The notes under the pieces are model-generated. The model was given only the letters and a program-made list of their open reading frames with translations, ran no database searches and was not told the origin of the DNA. Positions 1-6,194 of a stretch of 10,212 nucleotides of DNA are shown here, piece after piece (the stretch's first letter is position 1; every line of letters starts with the position of its first letter). A program made the translations under genes and the position numbers. The stretch is from JANPEZ01 sp031423155 (GTDB taxonomy: Bacteria; Actinomycetota; UBA4738; HRBIN12): contig JANPEZ010000160.1 of NCBI GenBank assembly GCA_031423155.1, forward strand, positions 1-10,212, in the 5' to 3' direction.

Positions 1-698
1 CGGTCGTGGCCGGTGGCTCGACTACCTACACGATCACGCTGACCAACGATGGTCCTTCGACCGTCCCAGCCGGGGTTGTAGTTACCGATGCGATCCCGGT
101 CGGCACCACCGGTAGCGAGTCAGAGGCCGACTGCTCGATAACGGCCGGAACGATGACCTGCACCACCTCTTCTGCGCTTGCTCCTGGAGATTCTATCTCT
201 TGGGACCTAACCCACGATGTGGATGCGGACTACTCGGGCGCTACCTTGGACAACACGGCTTCGATCTCGTCTTCTCCGGTCTCAGACCCGGATCCTTCCA
301 ACGATTCGGCCACCGACTCGGACACCGTCACTACCTCTACGGACCTCTCGGTCACGAAGTCCGATGACGCCGACCCGGTCACCGCAGGCACTGACCTGAC
401 CTACACGATCGATGTGACCAACGCCGGTCCCTCAGATGCTCAGAGCGTCGTGGTTACAGATCCTCTGCCTGCAGGCACGAGCTTCGTCTCTGCCGACAAC
501 GGCGGTACAGAGTCCGGTGGAACGGTCACCTGGAACCTGGGCACCCTTACTCCTGGGACCACGAGCCTGACCTTGGTGGCCAGCGTCGATCCTTCAAGGA
601 CGGCTGACCTTTCCAACACGGCCACCGTTTCAACCTCTACTCCTGACCCGGACCCCTCGAATGATGAGGACACCGAGACGACGAACGTCGATCCTTCG
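1..698 (+). repeat. First copy of a two-repeat DUF11 duplication unit (repeats 1+2, left end cut)
   Basis: This stretch encodes repeats 1 and 2 and matches 699-1436 at a constant offset of 735 bp (245 codons) through most of its length. Bases 1-99 are identical to 736-834. Repeat 2 from about 339 matches repeat 4 from about 1074 with few substitutions, so repeat 1 resembles repeat 3, and 2 resembles 4, more than either resembles its neighbour. The duplicated unit is therefore a pair of domains. Confidence 0.9.
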
Positions 699-3068
699 GC
701 GGACCTGTCTTTGACCAAGGACGACGGTGTTGCATCGGTCGTGGCCGGTGGCTCGACTACCTACACGATCACGCTGACCAACGATGGTCCTTCGACCGTC
801 CCAGCCGGGGTTGTAGTTACCGATGCGATCCCGGGCGGCACTGCTGGCAGCGAGTCCGAGGTGGACTGCGCCATCTCGGGTGGTTCCTTCGTCTGCACGA
901 CCACAGCTGCGATCGCCTCCGGCGACTCCGTCTCTTGGGACCTGACGCTCGATGTCGACCCCGGCTTCGTGGGGGCGAGCTTGGACAACACGGCCTCGAT
1001 CTCGTCCTCTCCGGTGGGGGACCCGGATCCTTCCAACGACTCTGCCACCGACTCCGACACCGTTACGACCTCTGCGGACCTCTCGGTCCTCAAGTCCGAT
1101 GATGCCGATCCGGTCACTGCAGGAACCGACCTGACCTACACGATCGATGTGACCAACTCCGGTCCCTCAGATGCTCAGAGCGTGGTCGTTACAGACCCTC
1201 TGCCCGCAGGCACGACCTTCGTCTCGGCCGACAACGGCGGGACCGAGGTAGCAGGAACGGTCACCTGGAACCTCGGAACCCTTGCCCCTGGGACCACGAG
1301 CCTGACCTTGGTGGTCACCACGGGCGCGGCGGGAAGCCTGACCAACACTGCCACGGTGTCTTCCCCTACTCCCGACCCGGATCCTTCGAACGATGAGGAC
1401 ACCGAAACGACGCAGGTTGACCCGCTCTCGGCTTCAGCGGACCTCTCGGTCACGAAGTCCGATGACGCCGATCCGGTCGTCGCGGGCACGGACCTGACGT
1501 ACACGATCGTGGCCAGTAACGCCGGCCCGAGCGACGCGACCGGGGTGGTCGTGACCGACCCGCTGCCTGCAGGTACGACGTTCGTCTCGGCCGACAACGG
1601 CGGAACCGAGTCCGGTGGAACGGTCACCTGGAACGTCGGGTCGTTGGCGAACGGGGCCTCCTCGACCTTGCAGGTCACGGTTCACGTGGATAGCGCCGGA
1701 ACGGCCGATCTGTCGAACACGGCGAGCGTCGATGGTGACGAGGCCGACCCGGATCCCTCCAAGGACTCGGCCACCGAGGGGACAACGCTTGATCGCTCGG
1801 CTGACCTGAGCCTGACGAAGGCGGCGGACCCGACCGCCCTCGTCGGCGCCGATCTGACCTACACCCTGGTCGTGACGAACGGCGGACCCTCTGATGCGAC
1901 GGGAGTGACGGTCTACGACACCTTGCCGGCTTCCACGACCTTCACGGGTGCCACCGCGACGCAGGGCAGCTGCTCGGAAGCCGCAGGCACCTTGACGTGT
2001 GACCTCGGGAACATCGCCGACGGCGCCGCAGCAACGATCACGATCGACGTCACTACTACTGCGGCCGGTGAGATCTCCAACACCGCTGTCGTGAGCTCCG
2101 ACGTCTTCGATCCGATACCGGAGAACGATTCCGACTCGGCGCCAACGACCGTCAGCACATCGCCGACTTCGGCCGACATCTCCTTGGTCAAGACGGGGGA
2201 GCCCGATCCGGTCTACGTCGGCGAGAACCTCACCTACACCATCGTGGTCTCAAACGCCGGGCCGGACACCGCCCGAGACGTCATGGTCACTGACCCGCTC
2301 AGCGATCGAGTTACCTTCGTTTCCGCCGATGGCGGCGGTACTCACGACGCCGGACTCGTCACGTGGTCCCTCGGCGATATCGCGAGCGGGGACTCGGTCA
2401 CGATGATCCTGGTCGTCAAGGTGATCGCCAACCACGCCGACCTCGTGAACACGGCTACGGCGAGCACCACCACGCCTGATCCGGATCCCTCCAACGACTC
2501 GGGAACCGCCATCATCGACCCCCTCGAGCCCTCGGGCGAGACGGACCTGTCGGTGAAGAAGACCGTCGACAACGAGTTCCCCGCGATCGGCGACACGCTG
2601 ACCTACACGATCGTCGTGACGAACGGCGGTCCCGGCGATGGCAGCGGCGTAAAGGTCTCCGACGAACTTCCCCGGGGTCTGAAGTACCTGTCCTCTTCAG
2701 CGGACGTCGGAAGCTACGACCAGAAGTCGGGCCTTTGGACCGTCGGCGACCTGGCCGAAGGAACCCATGCGACCCTCCGGATGAAGGTGGAGGTAACTCA
2801 GGACGCCTTGAACGTGAAACACGTCCAGAACATCGCGACCCTCGCCGGCTTGAACGAGACCGACTCGGACGAGACGAACAACAGGGGTGAGCAGGGCATC
2901 ACGGTCGTCCTGGCAGCCGGCAACGGCAACGGCGGGAACAACGGAGGGACGGCTTTCACCGGGTTCGACTCGGCCAGGATCATCGGGCTCGTGCTCCTGT
3001 TCGCAGCTGCTGGATTCTTCCTCGTGCTCGGAGGGCGCCGCAGGCGCGAGGATCTGACGCAACATTGA
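1..3068 (+). CDS. Large DUF11-repeat surface protein with C-terminal sorting-type anchor (5' end missing)
   Basis: The reading frame is open from the left edge (first full codon at base 3) to TGA at 3066-3068, giving about 1020 visible residues; signal peptide and true start lie outside. It consists of eight tandem repeats of about 115-125 residues. Each opens with a variant of ADLSVTK, continues with LTYTI.VTN.GPS and V.VTDPLP, and ends in an acidic DPDPSND linker. These are hallmarks of the DUF11 / B_ant_repeat family of extracellular beta-sandwich domains. Repeats begin near bases 1 (partial), 339, 699, 1074, 1437, 1800, 2172 and 2541. A Gly/Asn-rich spacer follows, then TAFTG, a hydrophobic helix (about residues 992-1008 from base 6) and an RRRR tail, so the protein should be anchored at the cell surface with the repeats as a stalk. 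Repeats 1, 3 and 6 hold a C-X8-C pair that could form a disulfide. The protein's function (adhesion, S-layer or sheath) cannot be read from the repeats. Confidence 0.93.
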   Translation, partial: VVAGGSTTYTITLTNDGPSTVPAGVVVTDAIPVGTTGSESEADCSITAGTMTCTTSSALAPGDSISWDLTHDVDADYSGATLDNTASISSSPVSDPDPSNDSATDSDTVTTSTDLSVTKSDDADPVTAGTDLTYTIDVTNAGPSDAQSVVVTDPLPAGTSFVSADNGGTESGGTVTWNLGTLTPGTTSLTLVASVDPSRTADLSNTATVSTSTPDPDPSNDEDTETTNVDPSADLSLTKDDGVASVVAGGSTTYTITLTNDGPSTVPAGVVVTDAIPGGTAGSESEVDCAISGGSFVCTTTAAIASGDSVSWDLTLDVDPGFVGASLDNTASISSSPVGDPDPSNDSATDSDTVTTSADLSVLKSDDADPVTAGTDLTYTIDVTNSGPSDAQSVVVTDPLPAGTTFVSADNGGTEVAGTVTWNLGTLAPGTTSLTLVVTTGAAGSLTNTATVSSPTPDPDPSNDEDTETTQVDPLSASADLSVTKSDDADPVVAGTDLTYTIVASNAGPSDATGVVVTDPLPAGTTFVSADNGGTESGGTVTWNVGSLANGASSTLQVTVHVDSAGTADLSNTASVDGDEADPDPSKDSATEGTTLDRSADLSLTKAADPTALVGADLTYTLVVTNGGPSDATGVTVYDTLPASTTFTGATATQGSCSEAAGTLTCDLGNIADGAAATITIDVTTTAAGEISNTAVVSSDVFDPIPENDSDSAPTTVSTSPTSADISLVKTGEPDPVYVGENLTYTIVVSNAGPDTARDVMVTDPLSDRVTFVSADGGGTHDAGLVTWSLGDIASGDSVTMILVVKVIANHADLVNTATASTTTPDPDPSNDSGTAIIDPLEPSGETDLSVKKTVDNEFPAIGDTLTYTIVVTNGGPGDGSGVKVSDELPRGLKYLSSSADVGSYDQKSGLWTVGDLAEGTHATLRMKVEVTQDALNVKHVQNIATLAGLNETDSDETNNRGEQGITVVLAAGNGNGGNNGGTAFTGFDSARIIGLVLLFAAAGFFLVLGGRRRREDLTQH
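699..1436 (+). repeat. Second copy of the two-repeat DUF11 duplication unit (repeats 3+4)
   Basis: This is the tandem partner of 1-698. The register stays at 735 bp until about 1315. There repeat 4 has a two-codon deletion relative to repeat 2 and a rewritten strand (VVTTGAAGSLTN in place of VASVDPSRTADLSN), so the offset becomes 729 at the acidic linker. The linker into repeat 5 is slightly longer (DPLSAS in place of DPS). Perfect blocks alternate with diverged blocks, as expected after duplication followed by patchy conversion or selection. Confidence 0.88.
2949..3065 (+). other. C-terminal cell-wall sorting-type signal (TAFTG, membrane helix, Arg tail)
   Basis: The last 39 residues have the three-part layout of a sortase substrate: a TAFTG pentapeptide (bases 2949-2963), five residues later a hydrophobic stretch of about 17 residues, then GGRRRRED and a short tail. 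The motif is closest to the LAXTG class attributed to class E sortases of high-GC Gram-positives, but has Thr where Leu is expected. A flexible Gly/Asn spacer precedes it. If no sortase accepts this variant, the segment would still act as a plain C-terminal membrane anchor. Confidence 0.7.
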
Positions 3069-3115
3069 GCCCGGGCGTGTAAAGGCCGGCTCCCAACCTT
3101 CCGAATACCCCTCGT

Positions 3116-3631
3116 ATGGCCAAGGTCAAGCCGAAGGCTGGACATAAGGCGGCACCGGGCCGTGCCGGACTCGTCAGTGAGCTCGGCAGGCTCGATCCCT
3201 GGAGCTACTGGACCATCCCGGTCGGCTCGCGGGATCCTGGCGACCTGATCGTGGTGGGGGCCACCGGCGCTTACCTCGTCTTCGTGGACGAGACCGGGGG
3301 GTACCTCGAGATGAAGGGCCGCTCCGCGACAGTGGGTGGCCGAACCCTGAAGGGATTCCGCGGGATGAGGAAGGCCGCGATCGCGGTGGGCCGCAAGCTC
3401 TCCGCGGCGACCGTCTCGGTACAGGTGGAGCCGATCCTCTGTCTCACGATGGCTACCGCGGGCGCGCCCCGGACCGTGAAGGGCGTTCGCTTGGTCCAGA
3501 ACTCCGACATCGCCGCCGACATATCGAAGCGTCCGCGCAAGCTCGAGGTGCCTCGGGCTCAGCGCGCCGCGCGTGTCCTGGGCATGCAGCTCGCCGGGGA
3601 TCAGAAGCGGCATTTCGTTCAGGGCTCCTAG
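3116..3631 (+). CDS. Small uncharacterised protein, possibly a degenerate NERD-like domain
   Basis: The gene encodes 171 residues from ATG 3116 to the TAG at 3629-3631, 47 bp after the surface-protein gene. There is no signal peptide or membrane helix, so it should be cytoplasmic. The N-terminus is Lys-rich. Residues 43-57 (GDLIVVGATGAYLVF) resemble the first strands of NERD (nuclease-related) domains, with Asp43, Gly48 and Gly51 in the usual spacing. A helix (about 80-96), a second strand region (VEPILCLT, 104-111), a VKGVRLV strand (121-127) and a basic C-terminal helix also follow NERD order. The E-x-K pair expected 13 and 15 residues after the Asp is Phe56 and Asp58 here, so nuclease activity is doubtful. 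The family assignment is an inference by eye. No Shine-Dalgarno sequence is seen close to the ATG. Confidence 0.8.
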   Translation: MAKVKPKAGHKAAPGRAGLVSELGRLDPWSYWTIPVGSRDPGDLIVVGATGAYLVFVDETGGYLEMKGRSATVGGRTLKGFRGMRKAAIAVGRKLSAATVSVQVEPILCLTMATAGAPRTVKGVRLVQNSDIAADISKRPRKLEVPRAQRAARVLGMQLAGDQKRHFVQGS

Positions 3632-3646
3632 CCCGGGGGTTCCGCG

Positions 3647-3652
3647 TAGGCT
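3647..3652 (+). promoter_or_regulatory. Probable -10 element of a leaderless promoter (TAGGCT)
   Basis: TAGGCT fits the TANNNT -10 pattern of high-GC Gram-positives and ends six bases before the ATG at 3659, which places the transcription start on or next to the A of the start codon. No Shine-Dalgarno sequence lies in the usual window, which agrees with a leaderless mRNA. No convincing -35 box is seen. Confidence 0.45.
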
Positions 3653-3658
3653 GTCACG

Positions 3659-4267
3659 ATGCGACGCTGGGTGAGGGTCCTGCTGTGGTTCGCTGCTTTC
3701 GCCGGCGCCCTGGGCATCGGAGTCTTCGCGGGGATGCACTCGAACCCGTTCGGACCCGAGGTGCAGGGTTCCTCCGGTCCATCCATCCCCCCGGCCAGTT
3801 CCACCCCATCGCTACAGAGGTGGAGGGGTGTGATCAACAGCGCAACCTCGCATGACCTCTACGTCGGCGGTAGTTGCACCACGGACTGGAAGACGACGAT
3901 CAGGTTCACGGTTGATGCGGGTGGATCGGTCAAGGGAGACGGGACGGCATCACGTGAGGGAGACCTATCGTGCAGCTTCGAGAACCCGCAGATCAACGCC
4001 GACACCTACGCGGTCAAGGTCACGGGCTCGTATGCGGATGGCGCGTTGACGTTGCGGCTGACCGCCACGTCGTCCTCCCCTTCGGGAACGAGCGACTACG
4101 GCGGATTCGAGCACACGCTCTTCGCCGGGGCCCGTTCGGTCCTCACGGTCGACGCCTTCGCGCTGAAGTCCAGGATCGACCTGCAACTCCCGGACGCGGA
4201 GGCCAGAGGCACCTACCTCTCCTCGAACGTCGTCAAGGTCTCGTGTTTGAACTGCCTCGGGAGCTAG
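3659..4267 (+). CDS. Secreted or membrane-anchored protein with N-terminal helix and unknown extracellular domain
   Basis: The product has 202 residues. It begins MRRWVR, followed by a hydrophobic segment (about residues 7-25, ending in AGALGIGVFAG), which is a signal anchor or uncleaved signal peptide with the positive-inside arrangement. A Pro/Ser-rich linker (about 36-52) leads to a domain of about 150 residues rich in Thr, Ser and alternating hydrophobics, predicted to be mostly beta strand and outside the membrane. Four cysteines occur, at 73, 105, 196 and 199; the last two form a CLNC motif three residues from the end. No lipobox is present. I do not recognise the family. The gene starts 27 bp after its upstream neighbour but seems to have its own leaderless promoter, and its TAG overlaps the stop of the convergent CoA-transferase gene. 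Confidence 0.8.
   Translation: MRRWVRVLLWFAAFAGALGIGVFAGMHSNPFGPEVQGSSGPSIPPASSTPSLQRWRGVINSATSHDLYVGGSCTTDWKTTIRFTVDAGGSVKGDGTASREGDLSCSFENPQINADTYAVKVTGSYADGALTLRLTATSSSPSGTSDYGGFEHTLFAGARSVLTVDAFALKSRIDLQLPDAEARGTYLSSNVVKVSCLNCLGS
4264..4267. other. Shared CTAG: overlapping stop codons of convergent genes
   Basis: The palindrome CTAG holds both stop codons: TAG at 4265-4267 ends the secreted-protein gene on the + strand, and TAG read from 4266 to 4264 ends the CoA-transferase on the - strand. No intergenic DNA remains, so any terminator for either gene must lie inside the other's coding sequence. Confidence 0.95.
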
Positions 4268-5412
4268 CCCTTCTCCAGATCGTCGAGTTCTCGCAGGATC
4301 TCTTCGGTGTGCTGGCCCAGCCGAGGTGGCGGCGTAGAAGTCGAACCTTCACCTGCGGGGAAGACGATCGGGCTCGCCACGAGCTTGAGCGCTCCACGTT
4401 CGGGATCCGGCACCACTTCGATCAGGGCTGAGCCCTCGCGGGAGTCGAATACCTCGTCCATACCGTAGATCGGGCTGCACGGAACGGCCTGAGACTCCAG
4501 CGAGGTGAGCCACTCGGCGGCGGTTCGCGTCGAGAAGATCTCCTGGAGCATCGCTACGATCATCGTGCGGTTCTCGACCCGCGCCGGGTTCGTGGCGAAG
4601 CGCTCGTCCTCGGCCCACTCGGCGTGGCCGACGACCTCGCAGGTCAGCCTGAAGAGCTTGTCGTTCCCGCCCGCCAGGACGAAAGGCCGGTCCGATGCCT
4701 GGAACACCTGATACGGCACGATGTTCGGGTGGGCGTTGCCCAAGAGCCCGGGTACCACCCCTCCGAGCAGGAAGTTCGCCGCCTGATTGACCATCGCGGC
4801 CAGGCTCGCCCCGTAGAGCGATACCGTGACGCGCCGGCCGGCTCCGGTCTCTGAGCGCTCTCGGAGCGCGGCGAGTATCCCGATCGCCCCGTACAGACCC
4901 GTGACCACGTCGAGCAGCGCAACCCCGACCTTCGTGGGTCCGCCGTTGGGCTCGCCCGTGACACTCATCAAGCCGGACAGCGCCTGCACGATGATGTCGT
5001 AGCCCGGGCGGGCGGCGTCCTCGCTCTCGCCGAACGCCGTGAAGGAACATGAGACCAGCCCTGGGTTCTGGGCCCGCAGGGCCTCATCGTCCAGACCGAA
5101 ACGGTTCATCAGGCCCGGGCGGAAGTTCTCGATCAGCACGTCGGCTCTTCGCGCCAATCGTCCGGCCACATCGGCGTCTCCGGCCTCGGACAGGTCCAGC
5201 TCTATCGAGCGCTTGTTGCGATTGAGCGAGAGGAAGTAGGCGGCATCCTCTCCCACGAACGGTGGACCCCAGTGGCGTGTGTCGTCGCCCACTTCGGGAC
5301 GTTCGACCTTGATCACGTCGGCCCCAAGATCGCCCAGGATCTGCGCGCACAGCGGCCCCGCGAGCACGCGCGAGAAGTCCAGCACGCGTATCCCCTCAAG
5401 TGGCCCGGGCAT
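4264..5412 (-). CDS. Class III CoA-transferase (CaiB/BaiF family)
   Basis: The product has 382 residues, close to the family's usual 380-430, and is full length from ATG 5412. It transfers CoA between acyl-CoA and a free carboxylate in the cytoplasm. The N-terminus LEGIRVLDFSRVLAGP, then LGADVIKVERPE, NRNKRSIELDL, VLIENFRPG and the C-terminal LGQHTEEIL are signatures of the family. Asp168 (in VALLDVV, followed by IGILAAL) aligns with the catalytic Asp169 of formyl-CoA transferase, so the enzyme should be active. NAHPNIVPYQ (226-235) and AGGND (247-251) suggest the branch acting on dicarboxylate or citramalate-like acids rather than oxalate, but the substrate cannot be fixed from sequence and no pathway partner lies nearby. 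It stands alone as a transcription unit, apparently with a leaderless promoter. Confidence 0.95.
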   Translation of the reverse strand: MPGPLEGIRVLDFSRVLAGPLCAQILGDLGADVIKVERPEVGDDTRHWGPPFVGEDAAYFLSLNRNKRSIELDLSEAGDADVAGRLARRADVLIENFRPGLMNRFGLDDEALRAQNPGLVSCSFTAFGESEDAARPGYDIIVQALSGLMSVTGEPNGGPTKVGVALLDVVTGLYGAIGILAALRERSETGAGRRVTVSLYGASLAAMVNQAANFLLGGVVPGLLGNAHPNIVPYQVFQASDRPFVLAGGNDKLFRLTCEVVGHAEWAEDERFATNPARVENRTMIVAMLQEIFSTRTAAEWLTSLESQAVPCSPIYGMDEVFDSREGSALIEVVPDPERGALKLVASPIVFPAGEGSTSTPPPRLGQHTEEILRELDDLEKG

Positions 5413-5522
5413 GAGCGCGAGTCTACGAGTAGTTCAGCCGCCCCGGAAACACACACGTGAGCTCTAGGGGATGGCTTTCGACGCACTAGCCACGACTATC
5501 GGTCCTCTGTCAGGATTGTCCA
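5413..5522. promoter_or_regulatory. Divergent intergenic spacer with promoters for both flanking genes
   Basis: This 110-bp spacer, the largest gene-free stretch in the window, separates the CoA-transferase (leftward) from the winged-helix/coiled-coil gene (rightward). The leftward promoter is the TAGACT noted separately. Before the rightward ATG at 5523 there is CAGGAT at 5511-5516. It contains AGGA seven bases from the ATG (a Shine-Dalgarno candidate) and also sits six bases from the ATG, like a one-mismatch leaderless -10. The two readings cannot be separated by eye. No clear operator palindrome is seen apart from a CACGTG at 5454-5459. Confidence 0.5.
5420..5425 (-). promoter_or_regulatory. 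Probable -10 element of a leaderless promoter for the CoA-transferase (TAGACT)
   Basis: Read on the - strand, TAGACT matches TANNNT and is separated by seven bases from the ATG at 5412. No Shine-Dalgarno sequence lies between, so transcription probably begins at or near the start codon. A weak TTCCGG lies about 17 bp further upstream at the -35 position. The geometry is nearly the same as at 3647-3652. Confidence 0.5.
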
Positions 5523-6176
5523 ATGAATGAGGAGAGCCTGGAGCGGGCCAATCGTTTCCTGGCTGCGGTTGCCCAGCGGACTCAGGTTGGCACTGTCCTT
5601 CAAGTAACTCCGGCAGAGATCGGCAGAGACATAGGCCTGCCCGATCCGCTCTCAGCAGCCCGCGCCGTCCGCGCGCTGATCGCCCGGCGCAGGCTCGAGC
5701 CGGCCCAGGGCTCCTACCGCCTGGTCGACTCGCGCCCGGTGGATCCGGGGGAGAAGGAGACGATCCAGAGAGCGCCGAGGCGTCGCCGCGGCCCGCAAGG
5801 CTCCGGGGTGACGGGGGCGGGTCACGAGGGGCGTCCCACGTACTCCGAGGTGGGGCGAGAGGCCGTGGAGAAACTGATCGACCTTGGCCGTGAGGTCGCC
5901 ACCCTTAGGGCAGCCCTACGCACCGCCCGCGAAGAGGCTCGCGTCTCACGTGAGGCCAGGATCGAGGCCGAGACCCGGAACGAGAACACGACAACGCGGC
6001 TGAGGGACTTGGAAGCCAGGGCCGAGATGGCCGAGTCGAACCTGCGTGCGCTGCTGGCTACCGCCAAGGGCGTCGGCAAGGAAACGCGTGACGCCCCAGT
6101 GGGCGACAGCGAGATGGAGGCCATCCTCGGAGTCCTCAAGGGAGACGCCGGCGAGGACGATCCGACTCCGGCCTGA
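5523..6176 (+). CDS. Uncharacterised protein: putative winged helix plus C-terminal coiled coil
   Basis: The product has 217 residues and no signal peptide or membrane segment. Residues about 4-68 look like a winged helix: a first helix (SLERANRFLAAVAQ), a short helix (PAEIGRDIGL, 30-39), a likely recognition helix (LSAARAVRALIARRRL) and a GSYRLV wing strand. A basic, Gly-rich, probably disordered linker (about 70-104, with RRRR at 86-89) follows. Then comes a long Arg/Glu/Ala helix (about 107-184) with heptad-like spacing of Leu/Ala, expected to form a coiled coil, and an acidic tail. The layout suggests a dimeric DNA-binding or nucleoid-associated protein, but that is inference; the Arg/Glu-rich helix could also be a generic scaffold. 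It reads away from the CoA-transferase and runs convergently into the transporter operon, with a 14-bp gap. Confidence 0.8.
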   Translation: MNEESLERANRFLAAVAQRTQVGTVLQVTPAEIGRDIGLPDPLSAARAVRALIARRRLEPAQGSYRLVDSRPVDPGEKETIQRAPRRRRGPQGSGVTGAGHEGRPTYSEVGREAVEKLIDLGREVATLRAALRTAREEARVSREARIEAETRNENTTTRLRDLEARAEMAESNLRALLATAKGVGKETRDAPVGDSEMEAILGVLKGDAGEDDPTPA

Positions 6177-6194
6177 GCCGGCGACTCAGCTCAG
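6168..6194. terminator. Overlapping short inverted repeats at the convergent junction (weak terminator candidate)
   Basis: Two mutually exclusive hairpins overlap here: CCGGC (6168-6172) with GCCGG (6177-6181) around a 4-nt loop, and CTGAGC (6173-6178) with GCTCAG (6189-6194) around a 10-nt loop. They span the stop codons of both convergent genes. Neither has a run of T on either strand, so this is at best a weak, possibly bidirectional, terminator, and may be chance in GC-rich DNA. Confidence 0.3.

Noticed and set aside
1..1800. Periodic near-identical DNA that could be mistaken for a CRISPR array or a non-coding satellite.
   Set aside because: The period is about 360 bp (735 for the unit), the sequence is open in one frame throughout, and differences respect codon structure; it is a protein repeat.
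440..2596. Several - strand frames across the DUF11 repeats, recurring in register with the repeats.
   Set aside because: They recur only because the + strand repeats recur; they are low-complexity Ser/Val/Glu/Thr shadows.
3069..3115. A terminator or promoter after the surface-protein gene (GCCCGGGC palindrome at 3069-3076; GAATAC at 3103-3108, seven bases before the ATG).
   Set aside because: The palindrome has no loop or T-run, and GAATAC matches neither TANNNT nor TATAAT well. I see no dependable signal here.
2798..3739. A 313-residue - strand frame covering the end of the surface-protein gene and all of 3116-3631.
   Set aside because: Composition is His/Arg/Pro-rich and unlike a folded protein. 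The two + strand frames have clear protein character, including the sorting signal.
4800..4830. Gly201 of the CoA-transferase (VSLYGAS) replaces an Asp commonly found at this place (SLLDxA), which at first looked like loss of the catalytic residue.
   Set aside because: Counting against formyl-CoA transferase shows that the catalytic Asp169 lies in the ALGDS segment, which corresponds to Asp168 here (VALLDVV). The nucleophile is present; the Gly is at a conserved but non-catalytic position.
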